NCBI GenBank assembly: GCA_036504075.1
Contig: DASXVX010000090.1
Span: 14,313 to 78,312 of the forward strand
Length of the DNA stretch: 64,000 nt
Reading direction: 5' to 3'
Source of the DNA: DASXVX01 sp036504075
GTDB taxonomy: Bacteria; Bacillota; Sulfobacillia; Symbiobacteriales; Symbiobacteriaceae
This document shows positions 58,701-64,000 of this stretch, piece after piece. How positions within the stretch are numbered: position 1 is the first letter of the stretch; each line of letters opens with the position of its first letter. The translations under genes and the position numbers were made by a program. The notes under the pieces were generated by a model, which was not told the origin of the DNA, made no database searches, and was given only the letters and a program-made list of their open reading frames with translations.

Positions 58701-60043
58701 TGACGACGACAACCGGAACCGTGACCCGGTCCTTCAGCTACGACCCGGTGGGGCAATTATTGAGCGATGGCACCACTGCTTATACGTACACCCCGCAGGG
58801 AAACCGCAAGACGCGGGTCAGCGGCGGGGTGTCGGAGAATTATTGCTATGACGCAGCGGACCAGCTGCTCTACCGGGGGCCGAACGCCTGCGGCTCCGCT
58901 ACGAACGTGAGCTACGACCCCAACGGGAACATGACCCAAAACGCATCTGGCCCAGCCACCTGGGATTATCAGTACGATGCGGAGAATCACCTGATTCAGG
59001 TCAAACAGAACGGCAACATCATCGCCACGTACACCTATGATTTCGCTGGTCGCCGGGCGAGCAAGACGGCCAACGGATCGAAGCGTGTGTATCACTACGA
59101 CGGCCTGAGCAACCGGGTACTCTATGAGATCGACGCCAACACCGGGGCCGTGGTTGTCTGGTACACGTGGGCCGGCGACCGCGTTGTGAGTCAGACGCGC
59201 GGCGGGGTCACGTATTACTACCTGTACAACGCTCACGGCGATGTGGTGGGGCTTGCTGACGGGACTGGAATGTTGCAGAACTCGTACGCATATGATTCCT
59301 GGGGGAAACCTGATCCTGCAAACACGACAGAGACGGTGGAGAATCCATACCGCTACGCGGGCTACCGGTGGGACGCCGAGACCGGGTTGTACTACTTGAA
59401 TGCTCGTTATTACGATCCGGATCTTGGCAGGCTCCTCATGAAAGACATGTGGAGGGGTTCGGTGTGGGATCCTCTGTCGCAAAACGCAAACACTTATGTC
59501 CAAAATGATTCGGTTAACCTCGTTGACCCGACGGGCATGATTCCGATTGATTCCATGATTCTGATTGAAGATCAGAACGGATATGCAGCCCCCCGCTCAC
59601 CTCGCAGGAATCACGCAGAAACGCTTGCGAATTCTGAGGGTGACATTTCAACCCTCGTATATCAGAAAATACCGCTAGAGCGGGGGTGGGAAGCAGATGT
59701 CCATCCAGCAAACACCAACACCAAGACGAAAAGGCATGTCCACATCCGGGGGCCTAACGGAGAACACGGTTCCTGGAATGATGATGGTAGCGTTCACGAT
59801 GCACACGCTCAGAAGGGCTACATTCCCAAGGGAATAAGGAAGCTGGCTAAGGGCAAGACTGGCATCCCTGTTCCGTTGTCACTAGAGCAGACGGATGTTC
59901 CTGAGGGGCTATTTGGTGGCGGCTATTCGACAATTGCACCGGATAATTCCGGACCATCGGCAACGATTGTTGGACTGGCCCTACTGGGAGCTGCGTGGGC
60001 GATGGCAAGAGGCGGTGGAGGACCCGGGTTGATGCTGAAGTAG
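55577..60043 (+). CDS. RHS/YD-repeat protein, main part with variable C-terminus
   Basis: About 1480 residues. Family text begins at LAVGNLTSVTYASGQPG (nt ~55609), shifted against the upstream ORF. The TTG 'start' at 55577 is not preceded by a ribosome binding site. Three carbohydrate-binding-like modules each begin with an N-x-x-FE pattern (NASFEVDGDG, LTNGGFERSA, DNPGFERGTT; nt ~55790, 56815 and 57290). They alternate with YD repeats, then dense YD repeats run from ~57,900 to 59,200. The conserved core end RYAGYRWDAETGLYYLNARYY is near nt 59370, and the last ~195 residues are the variable tip. The tip (KRHVHIRGPNGEHGSWNDDG) is His/Asp-rich, as in some toxin tips, and ends with a hydrophobic segment. 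RHS proteins deliver such tips as toxins; activity here is unproven. Confidence 0.85.
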   Translation: MPRTRTAATLAVGNLTSVTYASGQPGSYTVKHGYDAYRRLVSVTPPDGNKTYFFYTNDSRLASENPVNAVVNASFEVDGDGNNLPDYWVRNSSSATTAVLGSTPAAPFGGKHFDISPAAPSTTANSWGVYVSPSIFVDLTQTYQLSGYMRAVQNTGSQTTVFSLLAYDGPGSYLGEFGRMQLTGNNQNWTRYSSTLPVGTLPAGTATVQVKVAASNLGGSGTSYFDGVQLEEGPAVTDFVAPTTFTVDPVNLATAMYDGSGKKVKWTYSDSGNPLTETADPTGLNYQAQFTWTPDKPNPLERYKDPVAVATAGEGTKYSYDPSGNLRDVIDGMGNASHREYNSVNDLITYTDPNAYGANGPPQVKFTYDGQRNAAAIPDRQGMVSARSVDLSSCSGCVLGETPALSLADNLLTNGGFERSASGAWPDAWTVSGGTGSWDSSTVYSGARAFRVTPSGQTVTVTYGTNLPVSDGASYVLSLYVRADSPDLGAGAQGKLEFLDANGVSLASAYSNLFKRAGEWNRSAVVATAPPGASQVRINLIANPALTSGSVYFDNVQFEKAPSISTFNLLDNPGFERGTTGPDFWQSSNQPFNWSSALPAVFAGTKSVSLTNASATSGFEPSYVIRLDAGRSLTLSAFVKTDNLQNGSAYIKLKWYDAQQNFIGESQSKTKRSGSSDWTRVYVQCLQYGQCVQPPAGTQVTYVKPSLVVETSGGATGTAYFDAIRLEEAPVATEFQYGAVGQPKPNNWVTQATNPVGDFVNFEYNAAGFTTKVTPNGDAGKAVSYTPDNLQRLQTVGLPNGLTARYGYTGNGLLNTVTHSWTDGTAQTAVTQYDYNRCDLLRQITDPLGRKTTFSYDAAGNLASLSQPNGTVISLDYDAANRVSQRSFTGTKYTFLHDGNNNLTRAADGTSTWGFDYDAIDRLKTVTNVVGKVDYGYDKNSSLTSRVMSVGGATFTNALKYDAMDRLLRVEDGAGNFYARFSYDERGQLVKWVTAGNKLYSVMEYDGAGRLVKQQNLKVDGTLLAAYAYTYDDQGNRLTETVTTTTGTVTRSFSYDPVGQLLSDGTTAYTYTPQGNRKTRVSGGVSENYCYDAADQLLYRGPNACGSATNVSYDPNGNMTQNASGPATWDYQYDAENHLIQVKQNGNIIATYTYDFAGRRASKTANGSKRVYHYDGLSNRVLYEIDANTGAVVVWYTWAGDRVVSQTRGGVTYYYLYNAHGDVVGLADGTGMLQNSYAYDSWGKPDPANTTETVENPYRYAGYRWDAETGLYYLNARYYDPDLGRLLMKDMWRGSVWDPLSQNANTYVQNDSVNLVDPTGMIPIDSMILIEDQNGYAAPRSPRRNHAETLANSEGDISTLVYQKIPLERGWEADVHPANTNTKTKRHVHIRGPNGEHGSWNDDGSVHDAHAQKGYIPKGIRKLAKGKTGIPVPLSLEQTDVPEGLFGGGYSTIAPDNSGPSATIVGLALLGAAWAMARGGGGPGLMLK

Positions 60044-60150
60044 CGACGGTACGGGCGGAGGAGAGACCTATGGGGGAGCGGGGGACCCTGGGCCAAGAAT
60101 GACTGGTTCCCCCAACGCCGTCTTGTATGAAGGTTCTTACAGGGGGTATC

Positions 60151-60894
60151 ATGATGGCCACTGCACGTCCATATTTGTATATGTTTCAGGAGACACCCGA
60201 CGATTGCATCCACCTCGGGGGAGTTGATTTTCAAGAGTTCGCTCGGGTGTTCATGCCTGCCACACTGGTTTGTCTTCGGCACGGCCACACCACAGGCAAA
60301 GTGCACACAGAGACTGGCCTGTCGACTGTCCTGAGCCAGGAGTATCCAGCTCTATGTCCAGATGACTCCGGGAATCTGGACGTCTTGGATGCAGAGTCCA
60401 CCGAAGCATTGGACCGGCTCACCCCACAGGACGTAGCAGAGATGCTCTACCTCAGCCACCTGAAGCGACCGATCAGGTCACCATTCCTTGACAACCTGAA
60501 CAATCGGTTCGCGTTTCTCAGTCACGACGATGGCTGGTACTGCAAAGTTTACTTCAAGGATCCAAAAGTGTTTTTTGGTGCAGTGCCCCACCTTATCGAA
60601 AACAAACTTCAGGACCTCGGGGTTCAGTGTGGCTCAGATGACTCCAAATCTGACTGTGGCCGCTTTCAGCGTTTGTCCAGTGAGGGGTTGCACTTTGACT
60701 TGACTGCGGTACGCCGCAGCGGAGAAGGGCGGGTAGAAATCCCTGTCTTCGTTTTCGGTAAGATGCACGCTCCCTACTCAACCTCCAACGGTTTTGGCAT
60801 GGACGACCTGATGAACGATCAGGCTCATTTCACAGAAAAGGCACGCCTCATGAAATGCCACAACGAAGCGGGCCGCTGGTTTTTATCTGTGTGA
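60151..60894 (+). CDS. Hypothetical protein in RHS locus, possible immunity or accessory gene
   Basis: 247 aa from ATG 60151 (AGGGGGT 4 nt upstream); an upstream in-frame ATG at 60127 has no ribosome binding site. It is soluble with no signal peptide or membrane segment and several Cys and His residues (CLRHGHTTG, CGSDDSKSDCG). I do not recognise the family. It is the first gene after the RHS tip, 107 bp downstream on the same strand, the usual place for an immunity protein, but the size is large for one. It could also be an unrelated cargo gene. Confidence 0.65.
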   Translation: MMATARPYLYMFQETPDDCIHLGGVDFQEFARVFMPATLVCLRHGHTTGKVHTETGLSTVLSQEYPALCPDDSGNLDVLDAESTEALDRLTPQDVAEMLYLSHLKRPIRSPFLDNLNNRFAFLSHDDGWYCKVYFKDPKVFFGAVPHLIENKLQDLGVQCGSDDSKSDCGRFQRLSSEGLHFDLTAVRRSGEGRVEIPVFVFGKMHAPYSTSNGFGMDDLMNDQAHFTEKARLMKCHNEAGRWFLSV

Positions 60895-60957
60895 GCCGCC
60901 TTGAGACTGGTCAACCGAAGGTGGACGATGGGCCCCGGAGCACCTGCTGGTCGAATA

Positions 60958-60985
60958 GTGAAGGGCGGGGTAACCCGCCCTTCAC
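60958..60985. repeat. 28-bp palindrome, copy 1 (terminator-like)
   Basis: Perfect 12-bp arms (GTGAAGGGCGGG) around a GTAA loop. It lies 60 bp after the gene ending at 60894. The same element recurs at 62684-62711 after another gene of this array, with some shared flanking bases (GTCGAA upstream). Confidence 0.85.
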
Positions 60986-61103
60986 CGCCCTCTGTGGCGG
61001 GCCAACACGGACGCAATACGCGGGAGCACGAGACACACAAAACGCTCCAGAAGCCCACTGGCCAAGCAGCACAGCAGGATAGCGCCAATATATGGAGGAG
61101 AAC

Positions 61104-61499
61104 ATGGACATAATCCATCGTTTCGAGCGGTTGTACTTCGGAGACAAAGTCCTCCAGTCCATTTTGATCGATGCGTCAAAGGCCACAGTATGCTTGGAAA
61201 TTGACAGCGTGGTGGTGCTTAAAGAGACTCCTGAAGCGTCTATCTTCGACCCAGAGCAGGTCCATGAACCAGCCCGGTTGTCATTTCTCGGTTGCAGGGA
61301 AATTCGGTTCTCAGAGGGCACCTACGCAATGAACGGCACGATCGTGGATTTCTCGGCTTGCGTAAGAGACGATGGGCTGGTAGAGTTTCACTTTGCTTTA
61401 ACGGGCGGCTGGGACAACCAGACGTTTTGGCGAGAGATCACTGTAGTAGCACAGGAGTTTGCGATCGAGGGGGCTGAAGGAAACAGAAACATCCCCTAA
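61104..61499 (+). CDS. Small immunity-like protein (DUF6258-like), paralogue of 62245-62619
   Basis: 131 aa from ATG 61104, with GGAGGAG five nt upstream; ATG 61092 is rejected. It is mostly beta, acidic, without signal or membrane segment. The pattern LYFGDKVLQSILIDASKATVCLEI ... LSFLGCREIRF ... GTIVDFSACV ... FHFALTGG is shared in outline with the protein at 62245-62619. It resembles small families found next to polymorphic toxins, for which immunity is the usual guess. The substrate toxin is unknown. Confidence 0.65.
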   Translation: MDIIHRFERLYFGDKVLQSILIDASKATVCLEIDSVVVLKETPEASIFDPEQVHEPARLSFLGCREIRFSEGTYAMNGTIVDFSACVRDDGLVEFHFALTGGWDNQTFWREITVVAQEFAIEGAEGNRNIP

Positions 61500-61548
61500 G
61501 ATCACAGACGCCTTGGGCATCCCTTTCCCTCTTTAGGAGGGTATCAAT

Positions 61549-62081
61549 ATGCATGGAGAACTAGCTGCCAGCGTGGTCGCGGCGATCCGACACCGTTGGG
61601 ATCAGGTGCGGCAGCCAAGCACGCCGAGAGATCAGTGGGATCAAGCCCTTCAGGCATGCTTTCCAGAGTACCCGGTGTGGAACTGGACGGATTTCAATTA
61701 CGACAAATGCCATACTCCATCGTGCTGCACCCGGTGCCCCTACAGAAGGCGCCTTCCCTGGAACAAGCTCTGGCACAATTGTCTGGACTTGGGGGCAGCA
61801 TGACCTGTGTATTCCTTGCGATATCGGTGATAGCGCCATTCTTTCGCACGGACGTTCAGATACGTGAACTGGCTCCAGATGGAGGAATCAGGCTTCGGCA
61901 GGTGGGAACAGACACATGTCCGGCTGCGGTAGATCGTGCTCGCACTTTCGCCGCCCAACGAGAATTCACTGAACTGCCTGATGATGTTGTAAACGGTGTT
62001 ATACCGGATGTCGAACTTGATCTGAAACCGAGAGGTCAAGTTACGATCTACAACTGCCTATTCTATGACGAAGATGCCTGA
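61549..62081 (+). pseudogene. Frameshifted gene of unknown function
   Basis: A strong start (AGGAGGG, then ATG 61549) opens a frame reading MHGELAASVVAAIRHRWDQV ... WNWTDFNYDK. It then runs into unlikely Cys/Arg-rich sequence and stops at 61803. Sensible sequence continues in another frame from about nt 61706 (MPYSIVLHPVPLQKAPSLEQAL ... LKPRGQVTIYNCLFYDEDA) to 62081. A single frameshift near 61695-61710 would join them into one ~177-residue protein. The 3' end is duplicated at the far right of the window. No family recognised; a sequencing error is the alternative. Confidence 0.6.
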
Positions 62082-62087
62082 GTGGAT
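62033..62087. repeat. 55-bp direct repeat, copy 1
   Basis: This is the 3' end of the frameshifted gene (codons QVTIYNCLFYDEDA plus stop and a few bases). It is repeated at 63860-63914 with one mismatch. Confidence 0.9.
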
Positions 62088-62127
62088 TGTGTGCAAATGA
62101 AAAGTAGGCGCCCGGCGCCGTCAAGGC

Positions 62128-62205
62128 CGAATTACGGATGCCTTTCTGGACTACTTGCGGCAGAGGTGGGGTGAGGGCTGCCGTAACGAGCGTGACCGCC
62201 GAAAC
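62128..62205 (+). pseudogene. Possible transposase remnant
   Basis: The plus frame reads RITDAFLDYLRQRWGEGCRNERDRR, which resembles the YLxxRWxEGCxN segment of ISL3-type transposases. Only ~25 residues remain, without ends or inverted repeats, so this is a weak call. Confidence 0.25.
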
Positions 62206-62244
62206 CTCTGCTTCCTAAACCACTCACCTTTAGAGGTGGTCGAA

Positions 62245-62619
62245 ATGGAACCCTCTTCGCGTCATCCGAGATTTAGCGTGCATGACAATTCAATACTCCG
62301 CCTGCTATTCGATCCCCAACATGCCCAACTCGAAATCGAGATGGAGGAACCAATCGAGGGAGCTTCAGGACAGCGGACCATCTTGTTTCGAGGAGTCAAA
62401 TCCCTTTCCGTGAGTGGTTCAATGGCAAATGGGACACCTGGCTTCGTCCCAGGTGATGAAGTCCTTACGCTGGAAGTCCAGGAGTTGGCCTCGAATGAGG
62501 GTGGTGTCGCCCCCCTGCAGGCCAAGTTCTTGTTGGCTCCAATCCCTGGTATCGCCAGGTCAGGGACTGCCCTCGATATTATCGAGATTATCGCAGAGTC
62601 CTTTGAGCTGGTTGACTAA
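62245..62619 (+). CDS. Small immunity-like protein (DUF6258-like), paralogue of 61104-61499
   Basis: 124 aa from ATG 62245 (TAGAGGTGG upstream). The longer frame from TTG 62155 is rejected because its N-terminal part looks like a transposase remnant. It is a beta-rich acidic protein: FSVHDNSILRLLFDPQHAQLEIEME ... ILFRGVKSLSVSG ... DEVLTLEVQ ... DIIEIIAESFELVD. The order of strands matches the neighbour at 61104-61499, suggesting divergence after duplication, as common in immunity arrays. Partner toxin unknown. Confidence 0.65.
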   Translation: MEPSSRHPRFSVHDNSILRLLFDPQHAQLEIEMEEPIEGASGQRTILFRGVKSLSVSGSMANGTPGFVPGDEVLTLEVQELASNEGGVAPLQAKFLLAPIPGIARSGTALDIIEIIAESFELVD

Positions 62620-62683
62620 CTTCGGCTGATGACCAGAGAGGGAATCCCACGTGGTGCGTGGTGAGTTCCTGACCAGTCGAACG

Positions 62684-62711
62684 GTGAAGGGCGGGGTAAC
62701 CCGCCCTTCAC
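62684..62711. repeat. 28-bp palindrome, copy 2 (terminator-like)
   Basis: Identical to 60958-60985. It lies 64 bp after the gene ending at 62619 and just before the next gene's ribosome binding site. Confidence 0.85.
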
Positions 62712-62740
62712 CGCGCTGGAAGAGTCGCGGAGGTGGGGCC

Positions 62741-62989
62741 TTGAAGATTGTCTGGCTGGTATGCGTCGTAGAGCCCATAAACCAGTTTCCTAACTTTTAC
62801 GTAGTCGGTGTCTACAGCGTCCGGGAAAAGGCCGAGGAGCAAATCTCCCTGCTTCCTAAGGAGAAACATTACCAGTTGTTTGAAGTGCCAGTCGATGAGT
62901 TCTTTGGACACATCGATAAGTTCGGCCGGCTGTTGGACGGTATGGGGAAACTTCAGCACGTACATTTTCTTCCCGATGAAGGCCCATAG
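62741..62989 (+). CDS. Small hypothetical protein
   Basis: 82 aa from TTG 62741, chosen because GGAGGTGG lies five nt upstream; the frame is open further up but crosses the 28-bp palindrome. It reads LKIVWLVCVVEPINQFPNFYVVGVYS, then a Lys/Glu-rich helix and EVPVDEFFGHIDKFGRLLD. No signal peptide and no known family; the size and place suit an orphan immunity or cargo gene. Confidence 0.55.
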   Translation: MKIVWLVCVVEPINQFPNFYVVGVYSVREKAEEQISLLPKEKHYQLFEVPVDEFFGHIDKFGRLLDGMGKLQHVHFLPDEGP

Positions 62990-63118
62990 TCCCCCGAATG
63001 ACGATGATCTGGAGTATCCAAGCGTGGCAACAACACTCGTCTCCTTCGAACTTGACCTCCTGTTAGGTCTTCAAGAACAGAGATTCCTTCAGTGGAACCT
63101 CCTGGAGGTGTTTCCTCA

Positions 63119-63574
63119 GTGGATATCGTGTTGCCAATCTACGACCACCCTGTGTTGGAGGCAATATCAGGCGCTTCCTTATGGTTCTTCATCGTGATGG
63201 GAGTCACGTGCCTGTATGCGTTCACGCGGACACGACCGGGCAGGCTCAAACCCCTTATTCTCGGGACTGCCATAGCCGTTCTGGTCGCTATGCCGTTCTT
63301 GGACGTTCAGACGCATGTGATAATTGGACAGGATAATGTCACAATTAAGCACCTACTTGAAACTGACAATGTCTTTCGTAACGAAGATATCGTCGCCGTC
63401 TCGGAGGTGAATCTGAAAGGGATCAACGAACTTTCTATCAGGACCAGAAATAGAGAGGCGTATGGCGTTACAGTGCAAGGCGAACGATTATCGAAGATCG
63501 GACAGACGTTAGCGGACCGTTTGGGGTTGAAGTATTCACCTCTCGGGGAGCTTAAGCAGTGGGTTCGGGAGTGA
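63119..63574 (+). CDS. Small membrane protein of unknown function
   Basis: 151 aa if started at GTG 63119, ten nt after GGAGG; starts at 63092 or 63107 are possible. Two hydrophobic segments (ASLWFFIVMGVTCLYAF and LILGTAIAVLVAMPFL) are joined by a short basic loop. They are followed by a soluble ~95-residue domain (VIIGQDNVTIKHLLETDNVF ... LSIRTRNREAYGVTV) that looks like a PH-like or small beta domain. Unknown family. It is the last intact gene in the window. Confidence 0.6.
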   Translation: MDIVLPIYDHPVLEAISGASLWFFIVMGVTCLYAFTRTRPGRLKPLILGTAIAVLVAMPFLDVQTHVIIGQDNVTIKHLLETDNVFRNEDIVAVSEVNLKGINELSIRTRNREAYGVTVQGERLSKIGQTLADRLGLKYSPLGELKQWVRE

Positions 63575-64000
63575 TGGACTCTGGAATGCCGCCACAAGAA
63601 CATGTCAATTCGCCCGAGCGATGACTGGCTGAACTGCCGACATTTCGTGGAGCCAGTTCGGCAATCCGAGGAAGGCAGTCCTTTCCGCGCCCGAGCCACA
63701 CGGTTGCGCGACTCAAGCTCATGGAGGATACCCGCTGTCAGAAGTACCACGGCGCGGACTGTGGATATGGGAACCAGGGTATCGCATGAACACTCAACAA
63801 GACGGCGGGCGGGCGCCACCTGTAAGGGTGCCCCGCCGGCCGAATTCTCGCCTCATGGTAGGTCAAGTTACGATCTACAACTGCCTATTCTATGACGAAG
63901 ATGTCTGAGTGGATGAGGACATGACCTGCCGGAGCGGTGCGTCTGCACAGTGTGGAGACGATCAGCCGGCGGTTCAGGTATTCGAACGACAGAAGCGAGG
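63575..64000. other. Right-end region without an intact gene
   Basis: It contains a GC-rich imperfect hairpin around 63805-63843 and the second copy of the 55-bp repeat. A 97-codon frame at 63602-63895 has no ribosome binding site or protein-like composition and is not called. Confidence 0.5.
63860..63914. repeat. 55-bp direct repeat, copy 2 (gene fragment)
   Basis: It matches 62033-62087 with a single C/T change. It is only the 3' tip of that gene, with no upstream similarity visible, so it marks a partial duplication or a deletion that removed the rest of a second copy. Confidence 0.9.

Noticed and set aside
63602..63895. 97-codon ORF near the right end
   Set aside because: Arg-rich shadow-like composition, no ribosome binding site, and its end runs into the 55-bp repeat out of that gene's frame.

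Overview
The window looks like chromosome of a high-GC, endospore-forming Bacillota. The evidence is a SpoVR-family gene, many GTG/TTG starts with strong GGAGG-type ribosome binding sites, and a DctS/CitA-type two-component system. A Symbiobacterium-like organism would fit, but this is inference and no marker gene is present.

Positions 1-42279 are one natural-product locus. A plus-strand operon runs from beyond the left edge to 35078, almost without gaps. It holds the end of a modular PKS (KR-ACP), three large NRPS subunits (2606, about 4084 and 2231 aa) ending in a thioesterase, then an argininosuccinate-lyase-like enzyme, a GHMP kinase, a cysteine-synthase-like PLP enzyme, an ATP-grasp ligase, a threonine-aldolase-like enzyme and a type II thioesterase. 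The lyase/kinase/PLP trio matches what I recall of the 2,3-diaminobutyrate (from threonine) gene sets of pacidamycin- and friulimicin-type clusters. A minus-strand operon (38911-35125) encodes a highly reducing type II PKS: KR, dehydratase, ACP, KS and a chain-length factor with Gln in place of the active Cys. With it go a divergent second dehydratase-like protein, a two-gene ABC exporter and an Sfp-type PPTase. The predicted product is an acyl (possibly polyenoyl) lipopeptide with N-methyl-Ser and Ile/Val-like positions, probably including diaminobutyrate. Several NRPS domains are visibly dead: a full fossil A-T-C stretch in the first subunit, condensation-like domains without the catalytic His at both subunit junctions, and an A domain lacking its C-terminal half before the TE.

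At 42738-44303 a large serine recombinase on the minus strand abuts, head to head, a spoVR gene (44304-45407) that has lost its N-terminal ~110 residues. This is the layout of a sporulation-gene intervening element. The missing 5' half is nowhere in the window. If it lies to the left, the biosynthetic cluster would be inside the element.

Positions 45500-53036 look like ordinary chromosome: two coiled-coil DUF2325-like paralogues, and a dicarboxylate sensing/uptake operon (TAXI binding lipoprotein, histidine kinase, response regulator, DASS transporter). A ~950-bp gap with 11-bp tandem repeats follows.

Positions 53986-64000 hold a decayed polymorphic-toxin-type locus. An RHS/YD-repeat gene has a stop at codon 2 after a perfect ribosome binding site and an internal frameshift. 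Downstream is an array of small, mostly unrecognised genes, some of them paralogous immunity-like proteins, with a frameshifted gene, repeated palindromes, a short duplicated segment and a possible IS remnant.
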